NCBI GenBank assembly: GCA_964016985.1
Contig: OZ024825.1
Location: forward strand, 29,875,893 to 29,939,892
DNA from: Anodontia alba
Lineage: Eukaryota; Mollusca; Bivalvia; Lucinida; Lucinidae
Length of the DNA stretch: 64,000 bases
Reading direction: 5' to 3'
The notes below the pieces were generated by a model that searched no databases, had not been told where the DNA came from, and saw nothing but the letters and a program-made list of their open reading frames with translations. The number at the start of each line of letters is the position of its first letter. The stretch's first letter is position 1. The translations under genes and the position numbers were made by a program. This document shows positions 52,030 through 63,646 of this stretch, piece after piece.

Positions 52030-54115
52030 GATGTCATCATGTAGTCAAATGGATGTTTAAATGATAGTTTTCAAGTGCAATGCTGAGCAAAAGTAGGGCT
52101 CCAAACTTTGAAAATTTAGGACAGATGTAGGAGTGTTCTATGTGAAAGGAAGAGATTTTCAAAAAAACACACACAAAAAAAGAGACCCATGGACCACAAT
52201 TCACTTTCCTGAATAAAACAGCCATTGCATATCTGCATATGCCATACAAGTTTCTTCCAGTATTGCCACATTTTCCCCATACAAGAGTATGGGGCTGCAA
52301 AGTTGACCTTGCCATAGAAAAGTCAATGGTCATCCTAAGATCATCATTTGACTAAACTTGGTTGACCTTAAATCCTGGCTGCTATTTTCCAGTACCAAAA
52401 TTAAGTCTTGAAGCTTTCTTTGGTTTGTGAGAAGAAGATTTTTAGGTGTTTTTTACCATATATGGTCATGACAGCCATTTTGTTTAATGATGCAGAACGG
52501 TTTGAACAAATTGATGCCTACGATAGAAGGCCCAAAGTGTAATCTGGTGAAAATTGGTCAAGCTGTTTTACAGAAGAAGATGTTTAAAGATAATAAGATT
52601 TTATACATGATATAGCCCAGGGGCAAAGGCAGATAACCCAGGGAGACAAAATTTTGATTGTAACTAAAAAGGTTTACTACATGTACTTTGTTCATACATT
52701 GCAAGTTTCAGCCAGTGGTCTTTAATACATTTTTAGAAATTGATTTTACATTTTCCCCATACAAGAGTGTGAGAATGCAGATTTGACCTTGCTATAAAAA
52801 GGTCAAAGGGCAGCCTAGAATTTTCCAACATTTGAATCAACTTGGTAGACCTTTAGTCCCAAATTCTGTATACCCAAGATTCAGCCTTGAAGTGTTCTTT
52901 GTTCTGGAGTAGATTTTTAAGTGTTTTTTTTTTTTGTTTTTTTTTTTACTATATATGGGCATGGTGGTCATCTTATTTAATGATGCAGAATCATTTGAAC
53001 AAATTGATAATACCTCTTCGACAGAAAGCCCAATGTGAAATCTGGTGAAAACTGATCAAGCTGTTTCAGAGATGATGTTCAAAGATTACGAGATTTTATA
53101 CGTGTATATAGCCCAAGGGCAAAGGCAGATAACCCCCAGGGACAAAATCTTTGTTGTAACTAAAAGTGTTTGCTACTTTGATCATACATTGTAAGTTTCA
53201 GCCATTAGTCTTTCATACATTTTGAGAAACTGAATTTTCAATATTTTCCCCTTACAAATGCATAGAGATGTAAATTTGACCGTGCAGTAAAAAAGTTAAA
53301 TGACAACCTAGGGTCATCATTTGAACAAACCTGGACGGCCTTGAGTCCCCAATGCTCTGTAACAAGATTCAGTCTTGAAGCTTTCTTGGTTCTGGAGAAG
53401 AAGAGTTTTATGTGTTTCTTGGTTCTGGAGAAGATTTTTGTGTTTTCCACCATATATGGGCATGGTGGCCATCTTATTTAATGATGCAGAATGGTTTGAA
53501 CAAATTGATTATATGCCTTGAGAGAAGGCCCAGTGTGATATCTGGTGAAAATTGGTGAAGATGTTTTAGAGAAGAAGACATTTAAAGATTACGAGATTTT
53601 ATACATGTATATAGCCCTGGGGCAAGGGCAGAAAACCCTAGGGGACAAAACCTTGATTGTAACTGAAAAAGTTGCTACTTTGATCATACAATGTAAGTTT
53701 CAACCATTGTTTAATACATTTTGAGAAACTGAATTTTCAATATTTAAATTTTCCCCATAGAAATGCATAGGGACGCAAATTAGACCTTTCCATGAAAAGG
53801 TCAAATGTCAACATAGGATCATCATTTGAACAGACTTGGTAGACCTTGAGTTTTGAAGCTTTCTTAGTTCTGGAGAAGTAGATTTTTATGTGTTTTTATC
53901 ATATATGGGCATGGCAGCCATCTTGATTAACAGACCGTGACCATTTTGTACAAATTTTCAATTCCCCTTTAACAGAAGGCTCCACATGAAGTTTGAAGAA
54001 AATTGGCCCGAGGTTTTTAGAGAAGAAGTCATTCAACGGTGTGGACAGATGAAGAATGGAAGACAAGTGATCACAATAGCTCATCCTGAGCCTTTGGCTC
54101 AGGTGAGCTAAAAAG
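52030..54115. repeat. Tandem repeat of about 450-490-bp units ending in the GCTCA hairpin
   Basis: Four units share catatatgggcatggtggcc, atgatgcagaa...tttgaacaaattga, tctggtgaaaattgg, agattttatacatgtata and a gggcaaaggcagataaccc word. The last unit ends with gatcacaatagctcatcctg and the hairpin at 54079-54113, as in other bivalve-type repeats. Confidence 0.85.
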
Positions 54116-54763
54116 CTGGATTAATGAAAAAGGTATTACCCTGAAACATATAAAGTGATGCAAGGCAAATTCATTCAATTCATATTCCCTGCTGCAGGTT
54201 GTATTTTTGCATCCATTCCCACACCCAGCGTCCCATTTTAACCCATACAGCATTACGATGGGTAGAATGTTAGCATGCTAGCATGTTGTGTTTTTATGAA
54301 TATTCAGTTCGTTATGTAGCCTGATGATATTCTGAATATATTAGTTTTTGACCACTTTCTCAAGCCTGTATGTCTGCCCTGGGCCATGTCTCACCACAGT
54401 GTTGTTTTTCCCAAAAATAAAATTTGAGCAATGATGATGTTCAGGATGGTTGCATATGGTAGTACTTCTTATTTTTATTTTTTTATAGTAGTTATCCCAG
54501 TAATTTGATAGTCAACAATCTACAAATGTCAGCATCAGAAAAATATCGCAATATTTCATATGATTTTGCATCAATTGAATGTGCACTGTAACTGCCTCTT
54601 TTAAGCCCATGTCAAGAGTAATAATTCCAATTTTACAAGCAGATTTCTACAAAGTTGTCAGGTCTGCTGATTTTATTTATCAAGCATGTTAAGTGTTAGA
54701 ATCTACAAGGTACAAAATTTGTTGAGCAAACTGCAGGCTGCACTTGCAGTCTGCTCTGGGTTG

Positions 54764-54890
54764 GTTGGTTCTTGTAGAGTTTAATGGCCCAGTCAACACT
54801 ATTAAGGCCATGTTGAGCCAGTCAGTTTACCTAACCACTTTTCCTGGACAGACTTAGTCCTCTAAGCAGTTGACAGTCTACTTGGGGCAT
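54764..54890 (-). mobile_element. tRNA-derived SINE, 3' fragment
   Basis: Minus-strand body words (ttagaggactaagtctgtcc, gtggttaggtaaactgactg, gttgactgggccattaaact); head missing. Confidence 0.65.
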
Positions 54891-55310
54891 TCACTGTTTG
54901 CATATGACCTAACTCTTTAAGTGTCAAGAAAAATTGTAGCAGGTAACAATATTCTAATTAAAAAAAAATCATATGATATAAGGCTTGACATTTCATGTGA
55001 TGCTAATTAGACCACTTGAAATGTCAAGCCTTATTTCCTCTAAAAAAATAAGTATTTCAGAAGGTCATCTGCTGCAGTTGTAATAGGCACTTTAACCATT
55101 ACCACTCTCTTGGCTAATTCAGCAGATGACAAATTGATATTTTTTCTTATTTTTCTCAGAAAACAGGATCTGACATTTCATGCAAATTTGCATGAAATGT
55201 CAAATCCTGTTTTTAGGAAAAATAAGAAAAATATTTGAAAATGTTGTCTGCTGAAAATTTTACCCAGAGTGTTAAGACAGATTATGTCATAACACTGTTA
55301 ATCACATTTA
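54891..55310. repeat. Two family D palindromes
   Basis: Units near 54960-55050 and 55135-55235 (tctgacatttcatgcaaatt, gcatgaaatgtcaaatcctg). Confidence 0.65.
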
Positions 55311-55311
55311 C

Positions 55312-55516
55312 CCCTTGCCATGCTGAATAAATTAAGATGCCACGCCCACTTCAAATTTTCAGCCAGTCAGATTGCTTGATCCAGGTTGATACAAATTCAA
55401 ATACTCAATGACAAACAGTGCAGATCCAGATCTGTTAGCTTCTTCAGATGCCAGCTGATCTGGATCTACACTGTTAAGGCTTCAGGTTTTTGTATCCAGG
55501 TTCAGCAGGACTGGAG
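55312..55516. mobile_element. TTAA-flanked MITE, subfamily 1, copy 3
   Basis: Ends CCCTTGCCATGCTGAA-type and its inverse. The left target is now TTAC, the right is TTAA (55517-55520). The central hairpin is decayed. Confidence 0.7.
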
Positions 55517-55800
55517 TTAATACAGGGTTCATACATTTAGGACTGACCAAAATTCCCTGACAATTCCCTGACATAAATTCAAATTTCCCTGACAGTACTG
55601 GAGCCGAAAATTTTATGAATTTAGCAAAAAAGATACACCGAGACCAAACATCCCAACTTCATCAGGCTGAAATGTAAAATTCCGACATTTCCCTGACATT
55701 TTTGCAAAATTTCATTTTTCCCTGAAACATCACAGAATTCCCTGACCTTGAAAATTTTTTAATTTCCCTGACATTTCCCTGATGTGTATGAACCCTGTTA
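55517..55800. repeat. Repeat with inverted GGGTTCATAC ends and TTCCCTGACA words
   Basis: acagggttcatacattt (55522) and gtatgaaccctgt (55786) are inverted ends; ttccctgacat words recur seven times inside. A TIR element of about 270 bp. Confidence 0.6.
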
Positions 55801-58008
55801 AATAATGTCAGTTTTCTGCCTCTGAAATATTACAGAATTTTGTCTGCAGCTATTGTGACTGGCACTTAAGGGCGGTCATGAAACTTGCATTAACGCTTCA
55901 CACTCTGCATAAAATTTTTAGCAGACAGCATATTGAAATATTTTTCTTATTTTCCCCTGAAAACAGGTTTTGACATTACAAATAAATCCAATGGAGACAA
56001 TTTGCATGAAATGTCAAATTCTGTTTTCTGGGGAAAATATCAATTTGTCATCTGCTGAATTAGCCCAGAACTTGGTAAAGGTTAAATAATGTCAGTATTC
56101 TGCCTGTACCTCATAGACTTAATCACATATTTGGAAGTCTCTATTAAGAAGCAGAAAAAAAGAGATTACATGTACATCTATATGAGCATTTATTTTATTG
56201 AAAAAGAGCAATGGCATTTCAACATATACATACGGGTCCCTCCAAGTAAAAAAAGATCCTTATTACATATGACTAGCATAGACTGAGATCAGTCTGTGCA
56301 TCTACAGTCTGATAATGGTCTACCTTGTTTTTGATGTGAACCTCAAAGTCAGATTGTAAGAGAAAGCAACACAGACCCTGATTAGACTGAATGTGCAGTT
56401 TGATCTGGAAATCTGTGCACATCACATATCTCATAAAGGCTTTTTTTTTTTTATTTGGAGGGGTTATTTTAGCACTTCATAAGAAAGCATCAAATGCAAT
56501 CATGGGTTAGCCTGCCTTATGCCATACACATACTGTATATACTCTAAACACACATTCTTTTGCATCTGATCAAGGTTTAAACTGTTTGATACTCATCAAG
56601 CAGTTTCAAGACTGATCAACAGGTAGTAAAATCAAATTGTTAAAATTTTAGGACAAGTATGGTAAGGAGTTAGGGTGACCCAATACTTAGGGGATACAGA
56701 GTATGCACATCAGCAGTCCTTCCATAAACAGCTTTCATGACCTTTGTTTATACAAAATGTATACTTATGTGAATAGATAAACTTGGTAGATTTGCCACAT
56801 TTTGATAAGGGAGACAACTTTTGTGACTTCCTGTACACCAATTCCCTTCTAAAAGGGGTCTACTCTAAAAGAATGGGGGAAAATTCTTTCCTTTTAAGTA
56901 GATCCTTTCTCAGAACTGGACAGAAATAATTTAACAGAGTTCCTCCCCTTGAAAGTGTATCAATTCCCCTGAACAGATTCTCAAAGCAAAAGCTCTACTA
57001 AACCAAACTTGGACAATTTTTAACTGGATCTATACAATAGTTGTAAGCATATGACATACTGCAGGATATCCCAAAGCACAATTGTAAAATTCAACAACTT
57101 ATCAAATGGGCAGTTCATTCAAGCAACAATGCATATGTCTGCCAAGGAGAGTTTCTCTCCCCTCCCCATCCCCTCCTATCCACTCACAATTCACGCCAAG
57201 ACTTTTAATGGTACCACATGTGTCTATTATTTCCATTACACTAGACATAACCTACAGCCTTGCAAACTATAATACAAGAGATTGCCAAACATGCCAAGAG
57301 CAGATAAGTCAAGAATCAAGAGTTGTCTTTCTTGATCATGACACACTGTCTCATCAAGAATTGTCTTTCTTGATCATGACACATTGTCTCATCAAGCTTA
57401 GTATCTGTGTAAAGTTTCATGAAAATATTCCAGAGGGTAATGATTTATGGCCAAGACAGGAAGTGTAAACCATGGACAAACAGACTAATGGATTCTATAC
57501 CAATGTCTCCCGCTTCCCTAGTGACTGGGGTCAAATTAGCAGAGATATTTTCTTATTTTTCTGAGAAAATAGGGCTTCACATTTCATGTGTATCTTCTAT
57601 GAAGATCTATTTTCCAAGAAAAATGAAGTAAACATTGTCTCCTAATGTTTAGAATTCTGCGCTTAAAAGTTTAACTTTTGCCAGCAGCTGTTAAAAGTTT
57701 AAGCATGTCTAGAGAAGCATGCTTATTCATTATCGGAAGTCAATATAGTGTCTGATGTTCTCAAATTCCACTGGTAGAAGGTGATGATGATTTGTTAGCA
57801 GATGACAAATTGTAATTTGTGATATTTTTTTTATTATTTCTGAGAAAATAGGGCTTAACAGTTCATGTAAATCTTCTTCTATGAAAATCTATTTCCCCTG
57901 AAAAAAATTGTAAACATTGTCTGCAAATATTTAGAATTTTGTGCTTCAAGGGTTAATTTTTCAAGTAGCTGTTAAAAGTTTAAGCAATGTCCACAGAAGC
58001 ATGCTTCA
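55801..58008. other. 3' flank of NDC1, repeats only
   Basis: Family D palindromes at about 55940-56045, 57540-57620 and 57830-57910; a block shared with 46870-47100 at 56755-56990 (cttctaaaaggggtctactc, gaaagtgtatcaattcccct); a 40-bp direct repeat at 57317-57395 (tcaagaattgtctttcttga). The NDC1 3' UTR must begin just below 58009; no clear polyadenylation signal was chosen. Confidence 0.5.
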
Positions 58009-58072
58009 TCATTCTCTGTAGTCAATAAAGTGTCTGATTTTCTTCTCTGTTTCCACTGGTAGATGAAGTTCC
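58009..58072 (-). CDS. NDC1: NDC1 last coding exon
   Basis: Acceptor tttttcttgcag on the minus strand; one base completes ATG with the previous exon, then ELHLPVETEKKIRHFIDYRE and TGA at 58011-58009. Confidence 0.85.
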
Positions 58073-61000
58073 CTGCAAGAAAAATTATGATTAATAATTG
58101 CTGGGATTAAAAAACAACAAAAAAACAACAATAAAAAAATAAATAAATAAATAAAACCCCCTTTATTCCATTTTAGACTGAATAACTACTCAATCTCCCC
58201 ACACCCCCCAACAAACACACACTATACATTGGAAGAGTCGAATTTTAATTTAGGTATGTCAGGCTATGTGATTTAGATATTCCAAGAGTTTAAGTTGGAG
58301 TTTTACGGTCCAGTCAATACTATTAAGGTCATGTTGAGTCGGCCATTTTACCTAACCAAACTTTTACTGGCCAAGTCCTCTAAGAAGTTAACCAGTACTT
58401 GTGCCCATTCTTCCACCAGAAATTGACAACTGCCCTTTTTGAAACTGCCGAAGGGGGGGAATGACTGTATAAAATATTTGATGGTCAATCTCCAAGAAAG
58501 TTGCCTGACCCAATGGGGATCGAACCCATAACCTCCTGATCACCAGTTGGATGCGCATCTGACTGAGCCACCAAGGCCAAGAGAAAAATGGCTAATCTAT
58601 TTGCAAATAGTGGAGATCCTGATTGGACACCGCATTCTGTGATATCTGATATGGGTCTGCATTGTTTGCCAATTACCCTTTTGGGGGTCTCCAAGCTAAA
58701 ATGAGTTAATGCATATGCAAAAGGTGCCAATACACTCACTTTGCATAGAAAAGTATTGATATTTATCTTGTTTCTCCACAAAAACATATATTGTGGGTAC
58801 TCATTGGTATTGCCTCAAAGAGGCAATATTCCACTGAGTACCCACAACATACGTTTTATGTGGAAAACATAGCTCTAGATAAGAGTGGGTATCAGGTAAA
58901 TAGTTTTCTTATTTCTCAATGAAAACATATGTTGTAGGTACTCATTAGAAGCACCTCGGCAAGGCGCTTCTAATGAGTACCCACAACATGTGTTTTCATC
59001 GAGAAATGAGAAAAATATATATACTTTTTGGTTGAAAAAAGCGCCTTATCAAGAGCTATGGAAAAATAATTTTCTGGATACTCCTCTTATTGTGAGCTAT
59101 GAATACAAGTCAGATCTGGGCCCTGTTGTTCAAAGCTAACGACGTCGTTAGTTAACGATTCGTTAAAATTTACATCGAGTACGCAAGTATGCTGAAATTT
59201 TTTGCTGAAAAAATGTGAGTCACATTTTTCAGCAAAAAATTTCAGAAAACTGTATATTGAATCTGCTAAAATAGCTAACGAAATGGCCCTTAACGAGCTC
59301 GTTAAGCTAACGACGCTTTGAACAACTGGGGCCTGGTATCCAAAGAGACTGATCAGGGTTTTGTGCATTTTGCATACCTTCTATCAGGGTCTTTGAGTAT
59401 CTGATTACACAGCATCTTCCTTTTAACCTTTAGCATTATCTGGGCAAATTCAGCAGGTGACATCAATGACATTTTTGTTTCACCCGCTACAGCACTAACG
59501 GAGGGCCAACATTTTATCACTTCTCCAGTGAGGGTGTTGTTGGTGTCAACATTAACTTTTCAGATTTAAGTCATTTCTCAGAAACTACAATGGCTAGGTT
59601 AATGAAACTAGATAATGGAGAGTAAGCTGTTTTAGAGACACTTCAACTTCACATATTTTTTTATGGCTGACTGACTGTATATTTTCATGTTAATTAATTT
59701 TTGGTGTCGAATTCATTTCTCAGGAGCTACTAGCACAAGATTAAGGAAACTTGGAAAACACTTGCATTTACATGAGCGGAGCTGATTACTGTACATTAGG
59801 GACACTTTTTATTTTTCATTGTTCACTGACTGTAGATTTTCATGGTAAGTTTTAGCTCATTTCTCAGGCACTAAAGGTAAACAGAACTTGGTACAAACTT
59901 GTATCAATTCGGAAGGAAGTTGAATGCAAGTCTGCAAGAGCTGCTAACACTACCAGTGGCATTGGACACAGGCTGGTGAAACATTATTTCCCCGAATTTT
60001 CAAGCCCTACTTTCTGGGGAAAAAGTTCAGGTGTATCTCCTGTAACTTACAGATAACAATATCAATAGTACATTAGTTTACGGCAGTTTCTTTTCCATAT
60101 TAAAACTTAATACTTTGCATGCTGGGTAAAAATTTCAGCACACAACATTTTGAACTACTGTTTCCTAGAAAATAGGATTTGACACTTCAGGCAAACTGTA
60201 TCCTAAGGAGACAATTTGCATGAAGTGTCAGATCCTATTTTCTAGGAAAAATAAGAAAAATATCAATTTGTTGTCTGCTGAATTTGCCCATAGCATGGAA
60301 AATGTTAAACTTACATGATATGATTTCCAAAAGTGTTGATGATTCTATAAATAGAACTTTTAACAGTTGTCTGCAGTAAATACTTTAAGGTTAAATCATT
60401 GGCTGAAGAATCTTTCTGGCTGCGTCTAGTCATACCTCCAGTCAACTTGAAGTGCTTTTCAACATTCTAGAAAATAGGAAAACATCAAAAATCACACAAG
60501 ACCTTAATGAGCTATGCACAGCTCCAGATATGGCATTTTTTTTTTCACTTGAAAAATACACATATGTTGTGGTATTCATTAGAAATGCCTCAATGAGATG
60601 TTTCTAATAAGTACCCTCAACATGTTTCTTTGAATAATAAGAAAAATATTTATCTTGATACTGCTCTTATCTGAATTCATGAGCTATGCCATGGGAAAGC
60701 ATCCATATCCATAATAACAGTCAATCAGCACAGGCTGTCCAAAGTCTTTTGCTGTTTGAAAAGTATATGTATACTAAAGCAAGCCTAAATAAGTAACAGT
60801 GTTTTTAGAGAAAACAGAGATGTTTTCAGAGAAAACAGATGCCCTCCAATCGTGAACTTTCAGTTTTTCTACTGCCGTGACCTGAAAAATTAGGTCAAGG
60901 TCACCAAAATCTAATCAGTTCTTTGTTATGTCCCTATTATATAGTCATGAAAATTTGGTAAGAATCCAACCACTGGTTCGTAAGATATTGTACAGACTAG

Positions 61001-63646
61001 AAAGTGTCCCGCTAACGGGATCCACACCAACATCAATATGTCACCCTTCCCATAGGTTGGGGACATAATAAAGAAAATGTCCTAAAACCATTTACCCTGA
61101 ATGGACTCTTCTACTAAAACTCTTTGGATGGGTCTATTTTCAATAGCTGGGTGTCTAGTTAGAGTTTATTATTACTATTTTTTTTCAGAAATCTCTGTAT
61201 TTAATGCAAAAAGTGTAGTCCCTGATCAGATGCCGCATTTTGCAGCTTCTGATCTGGGTCTGCACTTTTTGCCAATTACATTTTTTGGGGGTCTCCAGAC
61301 TAAAAAGGGTTAAGACATTGTGGGGAAACCATTTCTGGTTGGCAACCAAGGGCAATAACTCTGTTGCAAATTGAAGAAAAATGCTGAGTAACAATCCCAG
61401 AGTTCATATGCAAAACATTTGATAGAAATCCATCAATTCTGTCTAATAATATTGAGTGGAAACCATTTTCAGTTGACAATCACCCACTCTCCCTCACTCC
61501 ACCACATACAGTTTGTACGACGTATATCTGTCCTGTGCTGAGCTTGAAAATAAAGTTCAGGTCACAAAAATCTAACAAGCTCTAAAGCTTGTCCCAAAGA
61601 TGCTGCATCCCTGTAAGTTTGATGACTTCGCCCAACTGGTTTACAAGATATTTTGCACACAAAAAAATGTCATGTGTGACATTTATGTGTTACAGTAATG
61701 TAGTAGTAATAATAATAATAACTATATTATGAATCTACTCAAATACAGTCAAACCTGCATTAAGCAAGCACCTATGAGAAAGCAAAAAACTAGTTGCTCA
61801 AGACAGGTGCTTGCTTAATACAGATAGATTTCCACTTCTTTGCCTTTAATGGGATCTGAAATAATGGCCTTTAAAGGCAGGTGATTGTATAATACAGGTG
61901 GCCTTTTGGACAAGTTTGACTGTATGCCAAAGGTGATAATTACAGTGGTCAGTTGTGAATTATGTAAAAGTGATCATGTGTAGAAAAAAGGAAATATGGT
62001 AGCTGATTTTATGTTGGGTTTCAATTGAAACTTGATAAATATTCCTTAAAGAAATGTTTACTAGGGTGTATGTTTGGGATGTTTAAGTTGCTGTGTCCCT
62101 GTCCGTCATATCATCACGCAAACATACCTATATAATATTTACCCCCTTAAACCCCACTTTTATATAGTAAAACTGGGGTTTACAGGGGTATACATTATTT
62201 TCTTATTTCTGCTCAAAAACATAGATTGTGGGTACTTGTTAGAACCACCTCGCCGAGGCGGTTCTAACGAGTACCCACAATCTATGTTTTGAGCAGAAAT
62301 ATGAAAAAATATTAGAATTTTTATCTGAAAACTTTCAGTTTTTGGTGGTGAAATTTTCAGTATATTTGAATAGGCATGTTTTCGTAATGTTAGTATGATT
62401 TTGACAGAGGAATACATAGCTGATTCAAACCAGTCCAGTGACATGAAATATACTTCTTTCCAAAGTACTGGATACGAAATCTTCAAAATAATGAATATGC
62501 CAAGACTGCAGATATACCATAACTGTATATATGTTACAGAATTAGCCTGATTAAATATCTGTTGTTTATGCCAGTTTATGTTTACTTCTCAGACAAAAAC
62601 TCATCTAATGGAAGATTAAAGGTGTAAACAAAATAAATAAAATCCAGGCTTTTTGATCATCACAAGTCTATGCCAATACTAACACCAAAATTAACAGGAT
62701 CCAAATCGAAAACAATCTGAAAACAATCTGAGCAGCATCATGGGAAAACAGCCATCATAGCGTATCATGTGAACAGCAAATGTTCAGGCAATAGGGATGA
62801 GTATAGTTGCTAATAATCAATCCTGAAATCTAAAAATTCAGGTCAAAAAACTACTAGTATTTTTCTTATTTCTCAATAAAAACATATGTTGTGGGAACTC
62901 ATTAGAAGCGCCTCCCTAAGGCACTTCTAATGAGTATTCGCAAGTTCACAACATATGTTTTTATAGAGAAATAAGAAAATTATCATGTGAATACTCCCTC
63001 TTATCTGGAGCTATTGGAGCTATACAACTAATAATTAGCTTTTAAAGTTATTTCAGGCATATATTATTAAACCCAAATAACTACTTTTGACAAAAAAGGA
63101 TGCTCTTGTGAACAAGTGTAAAAGTGAAAAATTTCATGCTTAAAATGAAAGTTCTCAATCCTGAAATCAGGACTAATCCTGAAGTTCCCGATCCCTGGGG
63201 CAAGCTTGTGCATTTGCGCAGTCTTGCCAGAACCTATGCTGTTTGCTCATGTAATTGGTAGGCCATGGGAAAACTTCAGCCCAAAAACTTGACATGGTCT
63301 TGCTAAGAGGCCGCACATGTGCACAGAAAGACTGATTCAACGGAAAGTCTGAGAAGCCTTTTTCTGGCAATGTGACATCTGTCCTCCTTCACCTCAGGTA
63401 GGGGGGGGGGGGGCATAGTTAGCTGGAAGTAACTGGCTCTCCAGGAAGTGGTAAGAAAAACAGACAATGTGATAATAGTTTCTATAAAAGGAATGTTTCT
63501 GTATATTTTTAGCCAATAATTACCTCCTGCAGATTGAGAATGGTTGTTATTATGTTCACCAGTGACATCTGCACCACACCATAACTGTCTTCAGTATATG
63601 AGGCAGCAACAAGGCAGGATAAAGCTAGAAATAGAATGCGTGGGCT
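58009..63646 (-). CDS. NDC1: NDC1 nucleoporin, last three coding exons (gene continues past the right edge)
   Basis: Minus-strand exons 63646-63524, 60466-60315 and 58072-58009 splice in frame (123 + 152 + 64 bases) to the C-terminal 112 residues. The protein sequence matches the vertebrate NDC1 C-terminus throughout: LVAASYTEDSYGVVQ, then LNLQE joined to NVEKHFKL, then SSIYRIINTFGNH, and a basic end ETEKKIRHFIDYRE. NDC1 is a multi-pass membrane nucleoporin that anchors pore complexes; this part is its soluble C-terminal domain. The membrane segments lie in upstream exons outside the window. All junctions are GT-AG and phases agree. It is convergent with ARMC1. Confidence 0.9.
58082..58288. 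repeat. Decayed TTAA-type MITE, left part
   Basis: A-rich tract (58110-58155), then ttggaagagtcgaattttaa and ggtatgtcaggctatgtgat, shared with 46675 and 47140; interrupted by the SINE. Confidence 0.6.
58289..58576 (-). mobile_element. tRNA-derived SINE, full diverged copy (NDC1 last intron)
   Basis: Minus-strand head ttggtggctcagtcagatgc and a B box-like gggttcgatccccattgg, body to a taaaactccaact tail. A 7-bp duplication CCAAGAG (58282-58288 and 58577-58583). Confidence 0.85.
58584..58710. repeat. Decayed TTAA-type MITE, right part with hairpin module B
   Basis: tggagatcctgattggacac, cgcattctgtg and the inverse, then ttacccttttgggggtctcc as in 46642-46862. Confidence 0.65.
58766..58866. 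repeat. Palindromic MITE, family A
   Basis: tgtttctccacaaaaacata...attgcctcaaagaggcaat and the inverted arm. Confidence 0.75.
58903..59016. repeat. Palindromic MITE, family A, near-perfect
   Basis: ttttcttatttctcaatgaa...tactcattagaagcacctcg, gcaa loop, inverted arm to tcgagaaatgagaaaaa. Stem of about 55 bp. Confidence 0.85.
59118..59333. mobile_element. MITE family C, copy 7 (inverted orientation)
   Basis: GGGCCCTGTTGTTCAAAGCT through aatgtgagtcacattt (shortened hairpin) to ctttgaacaactggggcc. Confidence 0.78.
59540..59990. repeat. Imperfect tandem repeat, about 160-170 bp
   Basis: Words tcatttctcag, gactgtatattttcatg, attaatttttggtgtcgaat and ttaaggaaacttgg recur near 59570, 59700 and 59860. 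NDC1 intron. Confidence 0.55.
60105..60310. repeat. Palindromic MITE family D, well preserved
   Basis: Outer words tttgcatgctgggtaaaaat and the inverted ctgctgaatttgcccatagc; inner hairpin ctagaaaataggatttgaca and its inverse. It ends within 5 bp of the NDC1 exon donor. Confidence 0.75.
60315..60466 (-). CDS. NDC1: NDC1 penultimate coding exon
   Basis: Acceptor ctattttctag, donor GTAAGT on the minus strand; 50 codons plus two bases: NVEKHFKLTGGMTRRSQKDS ... YLLQTTVKSSIYRIINTFGN. Phase 0 entry agrees with the preceding exon. Confidence 0.9.
60538..60655. repeat. Palindromic MITE, family A, diverged
   Basis: gttgtggtattcattagaaa, tgcctcaatgagatg and an inverted arm. Confidence 0.6.
61085..61312. 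repeat. TTAA-type MITE relative with hairpin module B
   Basis: gtccctgatcagatgccgca and its inverse, gggggtctccagactaaaaa then gggttaa at the right end; left end decayed. Confidence 0.6.
61746..61922. mobile_element. MITE with CAGTCAAACCTG ends, copy 2
   Basis: 177 bp with TA on both sides (61744-61745 and 61923-61924); internally like 45317-45509. Confidence 0.8.
62115..62396. mobile_element. MITE with ACGAAAACATGCCTAT ends and family-A hairpin core, copy 2
   Basis: About 280 bp, nearly the same as 30964-31240. The central hairpin 62198-62312 has a stem of about 55 bp with perfect loop arms (aaccacctcgccgaggcggtt). Confidence 0.85.
62858..62978. repeat. Palindromic MITE, family A
   Basis: cttatttctcaataaaaaca...actcattagaagcgcctccc and the inverted arm, with a small insertion (gcaagttc) in the right arm. 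Confidence 0.78.
62979..63523. other. NDC1 intron, no feature
   Basis: A run of about 14 G near 63401-63413; no exon or element recognised. Confidence 0.5.
63524..63646 (-). CDS. NDC1: NDC1 internal coding exon
   Basis: Acceptor tttgtttgacag, donor GTAATT on the minus strand; 41 codons, phase 0 both sides: SPRILFLALSCLVAASYTED then SYGVVQMSLVNIITTILNLQ and E. Matches the LSHLVAASFTED / FGVVQ stretch of vertebrate NDC1. Confidence 0.9.
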
